Notes: generated by a model from the letters alone, not told the origin. Shown: positions 1-8,900, numbered from the stretch's first letter. The stretch: DNA of 64,000 nt from Amycolatopsis aidingensis (GCF_018885265.1 NZ_CP076538.1:3136001-3200000); one strand, 5' to 3'. Program-made: numbers and translations.

Positions 1-1445
1 TCCTCGGCGACTGGACCGCCGGGCCGGGACCGCTGTACCGCAAGCTGGCCGACGCGCTCGGCCGGGCCGCCGAGGAGGGCGCGCTGCGCAGCGGCGAGCG
101 GCTGCCCTCGGAACGGGAGCTGGCCACCGTGCTGGCCGTGAGCAGGGCGACCGTGGTCGGCGCCTATGACGAGCTGCGCGCGCGAGAGGTACTCGAACGG
201 CGGCAGGGCAGCGGCACCAGGGTGAACGGGAAGGTGCGTTCGGTGCGCAGCGATGGCCGGGTGCAGGGCGGCCGCGCCGGGGTGATCTTCCAGCGGCTCA
301 TCGACGGGCCCGGTCCACTGATCTCATTGGCCTGTGCCGCCGAGCAGGGCGACCCCGCGGTGACCGAGACCCTCGCCGAGGTCGTGCGGGAGGACATGCC
401 GGATCTGCTCGCCGACCCCGGATACCACCCCAGTGGCCTGCCCGTGCTGCGCGCGGCGATCGCCGAGCACTACACCCGGCTCGGCCTGCCGACCGGCCCG
501 GAACAGGTACTGGTCACCACGGGCGCGCAGCAGGCCCTGGTGCTGGTCGCCGAGGTGTACCTGCGTACCACCGCCCCGGTGGTGGTCGAGTCGCCGAGCT
601 GGCCGGCCTGCCTGGACATCTTCCGCTCCGCGCACGCCGAGCTGGTCCCGGTTCCGCTGGACGAGGAGGGGATCGAGGAGCGGCAGCTGGCCGCGGCCCT
701 GGCCGGGAGCGCCCCGGCGCTGCTGTACGTGATGCCGACCTACCACAACCCCACCGGCATCCAGATGTCGGCGGCCCGGCGCAGGCGGGTGGCCGAGCTC
801 GCCGCCCGGCACGGGGTCACCATGCTGGAGGACAACGCCTATGCGGGGATCGCGCTGCGGGAGGAACCCGGGCCCAGCCCGCTACCGCTGGCCGCGTACG
901 CCCCCGCGGGCGCCGAGGCGATCACCGTGGCCTCACTCGGCAAGGCGGTGTGGGGCGGGCTGCGGATCGGCTGGGTACGCGGGCCGGCCGGGATCATCGA
1001 ACGGTGCGCCCGTCGCAAGGCGCTCGCCGACCTCGGCAGCCCGGTGATCGACCAGGCGCTGGCCGCCCGGCTGCTGCCACGCCTGGACGAGCTGGCCGCG
1101 GCGCGGGCGGCGATCCAGCGGGAACGCCGGACGATGCTGGAAGGGCTGCTGCGCGAGCGGCTGCCCGACTGGAGCTGGCGCAGCCCGGACGGTGGCTCCT
1201 CGCTGTGGGTCGCGCTGCCCGATGGTGACGCCGATGTGTTCGCCCAGCTCGCGCTCCGGCACGGGGTGGAGGTGGTCCCCGGCTCGGCGACCGACTTCAC
1301 CGGGGCACACGACAACTACCTGCGGATCCCGTTCACTCTCGAGCCGGCCCTGCTTTCGGAGATGGTGACTCGTCTCGCGCGGGCCTGGACCGAGCTGCGC
1401 AGGCACGGTCCACGGGACAGCAGGCCGTTGCGGCCGATTATCTAA
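1..1445 (+). CDS. MocR-type regulator: GntR HTH fused to aminotransferase-like domain, 5' end outside window
   Basis: The reading frame is open from base 3, so the start lies upstream of the window. The first 50 or so visible residues (LYRKLADALGRA, then LPSERELATVLAVSR) form a GntR winged helix. An aminotransferase class I fold follows, with MPTYHNPTG and SLGKAVWGGLRIGW; the Lys of SLGK is the expected PLP Schiff-base residue. MocR proteins usually sense PLP or an amino-acid-derived ligand and act as transcription factors, not enzymes. The regulator ends 81 bases before a TetR gene on the same strand. Its target is not visible, because the divergent neighbour would lie to the left of the window. 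Confidence 0.9.
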   Translation, partial: LGDWTAGPGPLYRKLADALGRAAEEGALRSGERLPSERELATVLAVSRATVVGAYDELRAREVLERRQGSGTRVNGKVRSVRSDGRVQGGRAGVIFQRLIDGPGPLISLACAAEQGDPAVTETLAEVVREDMPDLLADPGYHPSGLPVLRAAIAEHYTRLGLPTGPEQVLVTTGAQQALVLVAEVYLRTTAPVVVESPSWPACLDIFRSAHAELVPVPLDEEGIEERQLAAALAGSAPALLYVMPTYHNPTGIQMSAARRRRVAELAARHGVTMLEDNAYAGIALREEPGPSPLPLAAYAPAGAEAITVASLGKAVWGGLRIGWVRGPAGIIERCARRKALADLGSPVIDQALAARLLPRLDELAAARAAIQRERRTMLEGLLRERLPDWSWRSPDGGSSLWVALPDGDADVFAQLALRHGVEVVPGSATDFTGAHDNYLRIPFTLEPALLSEMVTRLARAWTELRRHGPRDSRPLRPII

Positions 1446-1526
1446 GAGGGTATGGCGGTATGCTGCCCGTCCGTGCGGGGCCGCTGACCAGGGGTGGGAG
1501 TGGAAGCGACAGAGGGGAAGATCGTC

Positions 1527-2168
1527 ATGGAAACCGGTAACGGGCAAGGGGCAACGGGGTCCGCGGTGGGTGAGGGCGAGCAGGCCGACAGCGCGAGCGC
1601 GGTGCCGCGCAGGCTGCTCGCGGTCGCCACGCGACTGTTCGCCGAGCAGGGTTTCGACCGCACCTCGGTGCAGGAGATCGTGACGGCCGCCGGCGTCACC
1701 AAGGGCGCGCTGTACCACTACTTCGGTTCCAAGGACGACCTGCTGTCCGAGATCTACGGCCGGGTACTGCGGGAACAGACCGAACGGCTGGAGAAGTTCG
1801 CCGTCACCGCGGCACCGCTGCGCGAACGGCTGGCCTCCGCCGCGTCCGATGTGGTGGTCAGCAGCATCGCGAACCTGGACGACACCAAGATCTTCATGGA
1901 GTCGATGCACCAGCTGGCCCCGGAGAAGCAACGTGCCGTGCGCGCGGAGCGGCGCCGCTACCACGAGCGGTTCCGCGGGCTGATCGAGGAAGGCCAGCGG
2001 ACCGGGGAGTTCCGCACCGACAAGCCCGCCGAGGTGATCGTCGACTTCTTCTTCGGCGCCGTGCACCATCTGGCGGCCTGGTACCGGCGGGACGGCGAGC
2101 TGTCCGCCCAGCAGGTCGGCGACCACTTCGCCGACCTGCTGATGAGCTCACTGCGCCCGGTGAGCTGA
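1527..2168 (+). CDS. TetR/AcrR family transcriptional regulator
   Basis: This is a 213-residue repressor-type protein. The N-terminal HTH covers roughly residues 28-75 and includes RLFAEQGFDRTSVQEIV and GALYHYFGSKDDLL. The C-terminal half is an all-helical ligand-binding domain. I chose ATG 1527 because AGAGGGGAAG lies 6 bases upstream; a GTG at 1494 in the same frame has no comparable site. The gene abuts the convergent HAD gene with no space between stop codons. TetR proteins of this type often control fatty acyl-CoA catabolism, so it is a candidate for the palindrome at 8933-8948 in the nearby acyl-CoA operon. That link is inference. Confidence 0.9.
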   Translation: METGNGQGATGSAVGEGEQADSASAVPRRLLAVATRLFAEQGFDRTSVQEIVTAAGVTKGALYHYFGSKDDLLSEIYGRVLREQTERLEKFAVTAAPLRERLASAASDVVVSSIANLDDTKIFMESMHQLAPEKQRAVRAERRRYHERFRGLIEEGQRTGEFRTDKPAEVIVDFFFGAVHHLAAWYRRDGELSAQQVGDHFADLLMSSLRPVS

Positions 2169-2855
2169 CTACTTCCCGAGCCGGCCTGCCAGGTCGGCCA
2201 GGTCGTCGGCGTGCAGGTCGAACCGGTCCGCGGCGGTGGGCGGATCGCCGACGGGGCGGGGCACGTAGGCGGTGCGCAGGCCGAGTTCCTGGGCTCCGCG
2301 CAGGTCCCAGGCGTGGGCGGCGACCATCAGCAACCGCTCCGGCGGCCGCCCGGAGGCGGCGACGGCCAGCTGGTAGACCGCAGGGTCCGGCTTGTAGCTC
2401 CGGGCGTCCTCCGCGGAGAGAGCCTGGTGCCAGCGCAGCCCGGCGTGGGCGTTGAGGTCCAGCAGCGCCGTCCGGCTCGCGTTGGAGAGCCCGATCAGCG
2501 GGAACCGCTCGGCGAGCCGGGCGAGCCCTGCCGCGGTGTCCGGCCATGGTGGGAGTCGGCGACCCGACCGGGCCAGCGTGGCCACGGCGGCCGGGTCCTC
2601 GGCTCCGGCGGCCTCGGCGACGAGCTGGGCGGCCTCCCGGTCGAGCAGGTCGCTGCTCAGGTAGGACCGGTCGCCTGCGCGGACGCGCCGCTGCTCGCAC
2701 TCGACATGCTGCTGCCACAGCGACAACAGCCGCTCGACCCCGGCCTCGTCGAGTGCCGGATCGAGTGCGCGGATGCCGGCGCGGATACCGGCGGGTTCGT
2801 CGACCAGGGTGCCGAGCACGTCGAACACGAGGGCATCGATCTCCGGCTCGGGCAT
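2169..2855 (-). CDS. HAD superfamily hydrolase, haloacid dehalogenase type II-like
   Basis: This 228-residue protein has the four HAD motifs: FDVLGTLVDE near the N terminus (nucleophile Asp), LSNASRT (motif II Ser), the Lys of YKPDPAVYQLA, and VAAHAWDLRGAQ. The last is typical of the L-2-haloacid dehalogenase branch, which hydrolyses 2-haloalkanoates through an aspartyl ester. Many members have other, unknown substrates. I placed the start at 2855 because GGGAG lies 8 bases before that ATG; the ATG at 2870 has no ribosome site. The gene converges on the TetR gene with adjoining stop codons and diverges from the CGNR regulator. Confidence 0.85.
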   Translation of the reverse strand: MPEPEIDALVFDVLGTLVDEPAGIRAGIRALDPALDEAGVERLLSLWQQHVECEQRRVRAGDRSYLSSDLLDREAAQLVAEAAGAEDPAAVATLARSGRRLPPWPDTAAGLARLAERFPLIGLSNASRTALLDLNAHAGLRWHQALSAEDARSYKPDPAVYQLAVAASGRPPERLLMVAAHAWDLRGAQELGLRTAYVPRPVGDPPTAADRFDLHADDLADLAGRLGK

Positions 2856-2892
2856 GGCGAGGTCTCCCATCTGATGTAATGGGTAAAATCAC

Positions 2893-2907
2893 GTTTATCC
2901 GATAAAC
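2893..2907. promoter_or_regulatory. 15-bp perfect palindrome, operator candidate between HAD and CGNR genes
   Basis: The sequence is gtttatc-c-gataaac, two 7-base arms around one base. It is AT-rich against a GC-rich background and lies 20 bases before the CGNR gene and 38 bases before the HAD gene. It could be an autoregulatory site for the CGNR protein or a promoter element. No experimental link is known to me. Confidence 0.5.
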
Positions 2908-2927
2908 TAGCGGGAGGTCAGTGGCGG

Positions 2928-3551
2928 ATGCAAGTAGCACTGGAGGACTACGCCTGGGCGGCGGGCGTCGGGACCGAACTGGCCAACACCACCGCCGAGG
3001 TCTGGCGCGGCGAGGACCACCTGCCCGACCCGGCCGCCGTCGTCGCGTTCGCCGACCTGCACGGCGGCCACTCCGGTGCCGAGGGGGTTCCCGGCGCGCT
3101 GCCGGAACTCGCCCGCCGGGCGGGTACCGCCGACCTGCATGCCGTGCACGCACTGCGGACGACCGTGCGCGACCTGATCGATCGCCCCGAACGCGACCGG
3201 CTCATCGCCGGTGCCACCGCGCTCACCTTGCCCGCCCGTGGTGCCACCCTGGCCCCCGATCCCGCGCAGCGGAACCGGACGCGGTGGGCCGTCGCGCTAC
3301 CTGCGGGGGCAACCATCGCCGAGGCCCTCTCGGTGGTCTGCGGCCTCGGCATCCTCGGGGTGGTGCAGGTCCTTGGCGAGCAGCGATTCCGCCGGTGCGG
3401 TGCCCCCACCTGCCGGGGCGTGTTCATCGACACCACCCGGCCGGGTCGCCGCCGCTACTGCATGCCCGGCCTGTGCGGTAACCGCATCAACGTCGCCAAC
3501 CACCGGGCCCGCCGGGCCGCGGCCCGCGACCGGCGCACCGGCTCCGCGTAG
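2928..3551 (+). CDS. CGNR zinc-finger protein, putative transcriptional regulator
   Basis: This 207-residue protein has an N-terminal ABATE-type domain (about residues 1-140) that in this family is thought to bind a stress-related ligand. A C-terminal CGNR zinc finger follows. The finger is plain in RRCGAPTCRGVF and RRYCMPGLCGNRINVANHR, with four cysteines placed for zinc and the name-giving CGNR tetrad. The finger is presumed to bind DNA. ATG 2928 follows GGGAGGTCAGTGGCGG. The gene diverges from the HAD dehalogenase and ends 12 bases from the convergent esterase. The regulated gene is unknown; the palindrome just upstream suggests autoregulation. Confidence 0.85.
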   Translation: MQVALEDYAWAAGVGTELANTTAEVWRGEDHLPDPAAVVAFADLHGGHSGAEGVPGALPELARRAGTADLHAVHALRTTVRDLIDRPERDRLIAGATALTLPARGATLAPDPAQRNRTRWAVALPAGATIAEALSVVCGLGILGVVQVLGEQRFRRCGAPTCRGVFIDTTRPGRRRYCMPGLCGNRINVANHRARRAAARDRRTGSA

Positions 3552-3563
3552 TCCACGAAGCGG

Positions 3564-4274
3564 TCAGGCGGCGTCCGTCCCTGCCGCCTCCACCAGGATC
3601 CGGGCCAGTTCCCGTGGCCGGGAGAACATGGGCCAGTGGCCGGTGTTCATGGTGACCAGTCGCCAGCGTCGGCTGGTGGCCAGCACCTCGGCCACGTCCG
3701 GGTTCGGCTGCTGGCCGTCGAGCAGGCACTTGACATAGGTCGCGGGCAGCTCGCCGAGCGGGCGCTCCAGCACGGCGGGTTCGGTGAGGGTCGCCCCGGG
3801 GTGCGGGGTGGAACCGCCGACGATCCGGGTGATCTGCTCCTCGGTGAGGTCCTGGCCCGCGTAGTCCGCCGCGGCCAGCGGCGCCCAGAAGCCACCGGTC
3901 TCCGCGATCGAGGCTTCCACCATCGCCCTGCCCTCCGGCCACGGCGATACGAACGACTCGCCGTCGGCCGGGATGTTGGAGTCGACGAACACCACCCTGG
4001 CCAGCCGGTCGCCGATCCGCATCCCGGCCTGGCCGACCGGGATACCCGCGTAGCTGTGCCCGACCAGCACGACCTCGCGCAGCTCCCGCCGCTCGACCTC
4101 GTCGACGATGTCCTGCACGTGCGTCTGCTGCCCGGCGGGCAGACCGCGCTTGTCCGCCAGGCCGGACAGGGTCAGTGGGTGGGCACCGTGCCCGCCCGCG
4201 CGCAGCGGCGGCACCACCTCGTCCCAGGCCCATCCGCCCAGCCAGGCGCCCGCCACCAGTACGAATTCCGCCAT
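3564..4274 (-). CDS. alpha/beta hydrolase, EstC-like esterase
   Basis: This 236-residue cytoplasmic hydrolase starts with FVLVAGAWLGGWAWDEV, the oxyanion region typical of the EstC/methyl-esterase branch. It has the nucleophile elbow GHSYAG (Ser near residue 86), and MNTGHWPMFSRP near the C terminus supplies the catalytic His. The acid is probably the Asp of VFVDSNIP or one further on. Substrates in the family are small esters and lactones. It stands alone between the convergent CGNR gene and the acyl-CoA dehydrogenase operon, whose last gene ends 54 bases upstream on the same strand. It may be read from that operon. Confidence 0.85.
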   Translation of the reverse strand: MAEFVLVAGAWLGGWAWDEVVPPLRAGGHGAHPLTLSGLADKRGLPAGQQTHVQDIVDEVERRELREVVLVGHSYAGIPVGQAGMRIGDRLARVVFVDSNIPADGESFVSPWPEGRAMVEASIAETGGFWAPLAAADYAGQDLTEEQITRIVGGSTPHPGATLTEPAVLERPLGELPATYVKCLLDGQQPNPDVAEVLATSRRWRLVTMNTGHWPMFSRPRELARILVEAAGTDAA

Positions 4275-4328
4275 GCCGACAATCTAGCGGGCCGGGCCGA
4301 CACTCCACCGCCGAACCGCCGGATCCGG

Positions 4329-5456
4329 TCAGCCGGGCAGGTCGACCAGCCCGGCGAGGATGCGGCGGTGCTTGGCGGGCGTGCCGAGCGCGAGCTCGTC
4401 GGCCTTGGCGCGTTTCAGATAGAGGTGTGCGGGGTGTTCCCAGGTCATGCCGATCCCGCCGTGCAGCTGGATGCACTCCTCGGCGGCGTGCACGGCGGCG
4501 GGTGCGCAGTAGGCCTGTGCCACCGCAGCGGTCACGGGGAGATCCGTGTCGTCCCTGGCCAGCGTGTCCGCGGCGGCGCGGGCCGCGGCGCGGGCGGAGA
4601 CCAGGTGCAGGTACACCTCGGCGAGCCGGTGCTTGACGGCCTGGAAGGAACCGACCGGGCGGCCGAACTGGTATCGCTGCTTGACATAGGCGACGGTCTC
4701 GTCCAGGCACCACTGGGCAAGGCCGAGCTGCTCCGAGGCCAGCAGCGCGGCCCCGGCGAGCAGGGCGGCCCGCACTGCCGCCGCCGCGGTGTCCTGGCCT
4801 GCCACCCGGCGAGCCGGGGCGTCCTCCAGCGTCACGTCGGCGAGCCGGCGGGTGAGGTCCAGCGGCACCGCCTCGGCCACCGTGACCCCCGCGGCCCGGG
4901 TCTCGACCAGGTACAGCCCCGCGCCGTCCGGGCCCGCGGCCGGTACCACCAGGGTCTCGGCCACGGTGGCGTCCGCGACGGTACCGATCCGGCCGGTCAG
5001 CCGCCCCTCCGCGGTCGCGCGGACGCCGGTGGGGAAGCCGGTGCCCGGCATGGCGGACAGCGGGACCGCGAGGCAGCCGATCGCCGCACCGGAGGCGAGC
5101 CGCCCCAGCAGCTCGGCGACGGGCTGCTGGGTGGTGTCGGTGTGCAGCAGCGCGCAGGTGGCCAGTACGGCGCTGCCGAGGAACGGCACCGGAGCCAGGC
5201 CGCGGCCCAGCTCTTCCAGTACCAGCGCGGTCTCCCTTGCCGACGCGCCCTGCCCGCCGAGGCTCTCCGGCACCAGCAGCCCGGCGGCACCGAGGTCGCC
5301 TGCCAGGGTGCGCCACAGCTTCAGGTCGTACGGTTCGCCGCTTTCCACCCGCGCCAGCAGCGCGGCCGGGTCGCCGTGGTCGGTGAGCAGGTCGCGGACG
5401 CTGGCCCGCAGGTCGGTCTCCACATCGGAGTAGAGCAGGTCGGGGGTGCCGGTCAT
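4329..5456 (-). CDS. acyl-CoA dehydrogenase, probable subunit of a two-gene enzyme
   Basis: This 375-residue flavoprotein of the acyl-CoA dehydrogenase family ends with QLHGGIGMTWEHPAHLYLKR, typical of actinobacterial FadE proteins that pair with a second FadE. It is the last gene of a four-gene run and overlaps its neighbour by 4 bases (ATGA at 5453-5456), which fixes the start at 5456. In Mycobacterium tuberculosis, adjacent dissimilar FadE pairs form alpha2-beta2 heterotetramers in which one subunit may lack the catalytic base. The close coupling here suggests the same arrangement. The substrate chain is not predictable. Confidence 0.88.
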   Translation of the reverse strand: MTGTPDLLYSDVETDLRASVRDLLTDHGDPAALLARVESGEPYDLKLWRTLAGDLGAAGLLVPESLGGQGASARETALVLEELGRGLAPVPFLGSAVLATCALLHTDTTQQPVAELLGRLASGAAIGCLAVPLSAMPGTGFPTGVRATAEGRLTGRIGTVADATVAETLVVPAAGPDGAGLYLVETRAAGVTVAEAVPLDLTRRLADVTLEDAPARRVAGQDTAAAAVRAALLAGAALLASEQLGLAQWCLDETVAYVKQRYQFGRPVGSFQAVKHRLAEVYLHLVSARAAARAAADTLARDDTDLPVTAAVAQAYCAPAAVHAAEECIQLHGGIGMTWEHPAHLYLKRAKADELALGTPAKHRRILAGLVDLPG

Positions 5457-6652
5457 CGCGGGAGGTCCTTCCATGCCACGTCCTTGTCCGCGCGCGGTTC
5501 GGTGGGCAGGCCCAGTACGCGCTCGGCGATGATGTTGCGCAGCACCTCGGAGGTGCCACCCTCGATCGAGTTGCCCTTCGCCCGCAGGTAGCGGTACCCG
5601 GCCTCGCGCCCGGTGAAGTCGACGAGGTCCGGCCTGCGCAGGGTCCAGTCGTCGTAGCGCAGCCCCTCCTCGCCCAGCAGCTCGACCTCCAGCGCGGACA
5701 GCTCCTGGCTCAGCCGGGCGAAGGCCAGTTTCATCGCCGAACCCTCCGGCCCCGGCCTGCCGACGGCGAGCTGCTGCCGCAGCCGGTCCCCGGCCAGCCG
5801 GGCCGCCTCCGCCTCCACCCACAGCCGCAGCAGGCGGTCATGCAGCTCGGGAGTCCGCAGCTCCGGGCGTTCCCGCCAGGTCTGCGCCACCACGCCGACC
5901 ATGCCGCCCTCCCGCGGCGTCGGCCTGCCGCCGATGGCGACCCGCTCGTTCATCAACGTCGCCTGCGCCACCCGCCAGCCGTCGCCGATCTCGCCGAGCC
6001 GCTGGGCGTCCGGGATCCGCACGCCGTTGAGGAACACCTCGTTGAACTCGGCCTCGCCGGTGATCTGGCGCAGCGGCCGGACCTCCACCCCGGGTGCGGT
6101 CATATCGCAGACGAAGTAGGTCATGCCCTGGTGCTTGGGCACCTCCGGATCGGTGCGGGTGACCAGGATGGCCCAGCGCGCGACATGCGCACCCGAGGTC
6201 CATACCTTCTGTCCTTCCACCACCCAGTCCGAGCCGTCCCGCACGGCGCGCGTACCCAGCGCGGCCAGGTCCGAGCCCGCGCCCGGCTCGGAGAACAACT
6301 GGCACCACACCTCCTCGCCGGTCCACAACGGACGGAGGAAGCGTCGTTGCTGCTCCTCGGTGCCGAACTGCAGGATCGTCGGCGCGGCCATGCCGAGCCC
6401 GATCCCGATCCGCCGCGGGTTGTTGTCCGGCGCCCCCGCCGCCTCGAACTCCGCGTCCACCACCGCCTGCGCCGCCCGCGGGGCACCGATCCCGCCCAGC
6501 CCGGCGGGGAAGTGCACCCAGGCCAGCCCGGCGTCGAACCTGGCCCGGAGGAAGTCCAGCGGCTCCATCACGGTGTGGTCGTGCTCGCGCAGGAACTCCC
6601 GCACCCGCGAGCGCAGGTCCTCGGCATCTCCTTCGGAGTCTACTGTGGACAT
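5453..6652 (-). CDS. acyl-CoA dehydrogenase, probable partner subunit
   Basis: This is a 399-residue acyl-CoA dehydrogenase. Motifs include CQLFSEPGAGSDLAALGTR (FAD and substrate region, middle domain) and the C-terminal KGNSIEGGTSEVLRNIIAE, typical of FadE26/FadE29-like subunits. The start at 6652 shares one base with the upstream gene's stop (TGATG). The downstream dehydrogenase starts within its stop codon, so the two are translationally coupled. I infer a heteromeric dehydrogenase that introduces an alpha-beta double bond into a branched or ring-bearing acyl-CoA. Confidence 0.88.
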   Translation of the reverse strand: MSTVDSEGDAEDLRSRVREFLREHDHTVMEPLDFLRARFDAGLAWVHFPAGLGGIGAPRAAQAVVDAEFEAAGAPDNNPRRIGIGLGMAAPTILQFGTEEQQRRFLRPLWTGEEVWCQLFSEPGAGSDLAALGTRAVRDGSDWVVEGQKVWTSGAHVARWAILVTRTDPEVPKHQGMTYFVCDMTAPGVEVRPLRQITGEAEFNEVFLNGVRIPDAQRLGEIGDGWRVAQATLMNERVAIGGRPTPREGGMVGVVAQTWRERPELRTPELHDRLLRLWVEAEAARLAGDRLRQQLAVGRPGPEGSAMKLAFARLSQELSALEVELLGEEGLRYDDWTLRRPDLVDFTGREAGYRYLRAKGNSIEGGTSEVLRNIIAERVLGLPTEPRADKDVAWKDLPR

Positions 6653-7875
6653 CAGGCCTCCTTCGGCAGGTACTGGCTGAGTTCCCGGCGGGCCAGCGAG
6701 CGCTTGTGCACCTCGTCGGGACCGTCGGCAAGGCGGAGCATCCTGGCGGCCGCCCAGAGCTCGGCGAGCGGGAAGTCCTGGCTGACCCCGCCCGCGCCGT
6801 GCAGCTGGATCGCCTTGTCCAGGATCCACTCGACCGAGGCCGGGGTGGCGATCTTGATCGACTGGATCTCGGTGTGCGCGCCCTGGTTGCCCACGGTGTC
6901 CATCAGCCAGGCGGTCTTCAGCACCAGCAGGCGCAACTGCTCCACCCGCACCCTGGACTCGGCGATCCAGTCCTGGATAACGCCCTGCCGGGCCAGTGGT
7001 TTACCGAAGGCGGTGCGCCCGACGGCCCGGCGGCACATCAGCTCGATGGCCCGCTCGGCCATCCCGATCAGCCGCATGCAGTGGTGGATCCGGCCGGGGC
7101 CGAGCCGGGCCTGCGCGATGGCGAAGCCACCGCCCTCCTCGCCCACCAGGTTCTCCGCCGGCACCCGGACGTTGTCGAACTCGATCTCGGCGTGGCCGCC
7201 GTGGTCGCCGTCGGAGTAGCCGAAGACCCGCATCCCGCGCTTGATCCGCACCCCGGGGGTGTCCCTCGGCACCAGCACCATGCTCTGCTGCCGGTGTGGT
7301 TCGGCCTCGGGGTCGGTCTTACCCATCACGATGAGGATCCGGCAGTCCGGGTTCATCGCGCCGGAGATGTACCACTTGCGGCCGTTGATCACGTAGGAGT
7401 CGCCGTCCCGTTCGATCCGGGTGGCGATGTTGCGTGCGTCCGAGGAGGCCACGTCCGGCTCGGTCATCGCGAAGGCCGAGCGGATCTCGGCATCCAGCAG
7501 CGGGCGCAGCCACTGCTGTCGCTGCCGCTCGGTGCCGAACATCGCGAGCACTTCCATGTTCCCGGTGTCCGGGGCGGCGCAGTTCAGCGCGCTCGGCGCG
7601 AGCTGCGGGCTGCGGCCGGTGATCTCGGCCAGCGGCGCGTACTGCAGGTTGGTCAGCCCGCCGCCGTGCTCGCCGGGAAGGAAGAAGTTCCACAGCCCCC
7701 TGCGGCGTGCCTCGGCCTGCAACTCGGCCACGATCGGCACCCCCGCCCACGGATCCTCCCGCTGCGCGAGCTGCTCGGCGAACACCGGCTCGGCCGGGTA
7801 GACGTGCTCGTCCATGAAGGCGAGCAGCCGCGTGCGCAACTCCTCGGTCTTGCTGTCGAACGCGAAATCCATCAT
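6652..7875 (-). CDS. acyl-CoA dehydrogenase, ACAD10/ACAD11-type
   Basis: This 407-residue acyl-CoA dehydrogenase begins MMDFAFDSKTEELRTRL and contains AFAMTEPDVASSDARN and QLHGAGGVSQDFPLAELWA. These match the dehydrogenase part of mammalian ACAD10/ACAD11 and bacterial LvaC-type proteins. The upstream gene is an APH-family kinase and overlaps it by 4 bases (ATGA at 7872-7875). In ACAD11 the two activities are fused, and in Pseudomonas lvaA and lvaC they act in series: a 4-hydroxyacyl-CoA is phosphorylated, then processed. I infer a 4-hydroxyacyl-CoA role here. Start 7875 or the adjacent ATG at 7872 are both possible. Confidence 0.88.
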   Translation of the reverse strand: MMDFAFDSKTEELRTRLLAFMDEHVYPAEPVFAEQLAQREDPWAGVPIVAELQAEARRRGLWNFFLPGEHGGGLTNLQYAPLAEITGRSPQLAPSALNCAAPDTGNMEVLAMFGTERQRQQWLRPLLDAEIRSAFAMTEPDVASSDARNIATRIERDGDSYVINGRKWYISGAMNPDCRILIVMGKTDPEAEPHRQQSMVLVPRDTPGVRIKRGMRVFGYSDGDHGGHAEIEFDNVRVPAENLVGEEGGGFAIAQARLGPGRIHHCMRLIGMAERAIELMCRRAVGRTAFGKPLARQGVIQDWIAESRVRVEQLRLLVLKTAWLMDTVGNQGAHTEIQSIKIATPASVEWILDKAIQLHGAGGVSQDFPLAELWAAARMLRLADGPDEVHKRSLARRELSQYLPKEA

Positions 7876-8900
7876 CCAGTCCTTTCGCCGAGGATCTCGT
7901 TGCCACGGTCGATCAGCGGGAACACGCCCTCGCCCGCCTGCTCGAAACCCGCACCGACGGTCTGGCCCTCGCGGTAGCGGTAGTAGATACCCTCGAGGAT
8001 CACCGCCAGCTTGAAGAACGCCAGGCCTACGTACCAGCTCAGCCCGGAGACGTCCCGGCCGGATCGCTCGGCGTAGCGCTGCACGATGTCCGGCACGTCC
8101 GGATAGCCCGGCGCGCCGCTGGGGTTGGCCACGAAGGTCAGTCCCAGCGTCTCCCGCTGGGCATAGGCCACCATCAGGGCGAGATCGGTCAGTGGATCGC
8201 CGAGGGTGGACATCTCCCAGTCCAGCACCGCCGTGATCCGGTCCCGCTCGTCCATCAGCACGTTGTCCAGCCGGTAGTCGCCGTGCACGATCGCCGGTGC
8301 GGGGGAGTCCGGTACGGCCGCGGCCAGCCGGTCGTGCAGCCGGTCGATCCCTGGCAGCTCCCGGCTGCGCGAGCCGTCCAGCTGCTTCTTCCACCGGCGC
8401 AGCTGCCGGTGCAGGAAGCCGTCCGGACGGCCGAAATCGGCCAGCCCCACCGCGCCCGGATCGACCGCGTGCAACTCGACCAGGGTGTCCACCAGCGCCA
8501 GCCCGATCGACCTCGTGCGTTCCGCGCCGAGTGCGGACAGCTCGGCCTCGGTGCGGTACGGGGTGCCAGGCACCAGCTCCATTAGGTAGAACGGGGCGCC
8601 GAGTACCTCATCCTCGGCGCACAGCAGCAGGGTGCGCGGCACCGGGACGGCGGTCGAATGCAGGGCGGAGATCACCCGGTGCTCCCGGGACATGTCGTGC
8701 GCGGTCGGCAGTACATGCCCCAGCGGCGGCCTGCGCAGCACCCACCGGCTCGCACCGTCGGTGACCACGTAGGTGAGGTTGGACCGGCCGCCCGCCACGA
8801 CCTCGGCCCGCAGCGGCCCTGCGGCAAGGCCGGGTAGCCGTTCGTCCAGATGCGCTCGTAGCCTGGCCAGGTCGAGGCCTGGCGGGCCGGTATCCGTCAT
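7872..8900 (-). CDS. APH-family phosphotransferase, probable 4-hydroxyacyl-CoA kinase
   Basis: This 342-residue protein has the aminoglycoside phosphotransferase fold: the N-terminal lobe includes VVAGGRSNLTYVV, the catalytic loop is IVHGDYRLDNVLMD, and the metal-binding DWE follows in AVLDWEMSTLGDPLTDL. This subfamily is linked to acyl-CoA dehydrogenases, not to drug resistance. The protein is first in a four-gene run, directly upstream of an ACAD10/11-type dehydrogenase. I chose ATG 8900 because GAGGAG lies 5 bases upstream; the GTG at 8906 would overlap that site. It is preceded by a perfect 16-bp palindrome at 8933-8948 that probably controls the operon. Confidence 0.85.
   Translation of the reverse strand: MTDTGPPGLDLARLRAHLDERLPGLAAGPLRAEVVAGGRSNLTYVVTDGASRWVLRRPPLGHVLPTAHDMSREHRVISALHSTAVPVPRTLLLCAEDEVLGAPFYLMELVPGTPYRTEAELSALGAERTRSIGLALVDTLVELHAVDPGAVGLADFGRPDGFLHRQLRRWKKQLDGSRSRELPGIDRLHDRLAAAVPDSPAPAIVHGDYRLDNVLMDERDRITAVLDWEMSTLGDPLTDLALMVAYAQRETLGLTFVANPSGAPGYPDVPDIVQRYAERSGRDVSGLSWYVGLAFFKLAVILEGIYYRYREGQTVGAGFEQAGEGVFPLIDRGNEILGERTG

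Noticed and set aside
3636..5591. 651-residue open frame on the plus strand
   Set aside because: It is antisense to two acyl-CoA dehydrogenases with clear motifs. Long antisense frames are expected at this GC content, and the translation is Gly/Arg/Pro-rich without domains.
7872..8900. aminoglycoside resistance phosphotransferase
   Set aside because: The catalytic loop belongs to the wide APH fold. The tight pairing with acyl-CoA dehydrogenases fits the metabolic branch instead.
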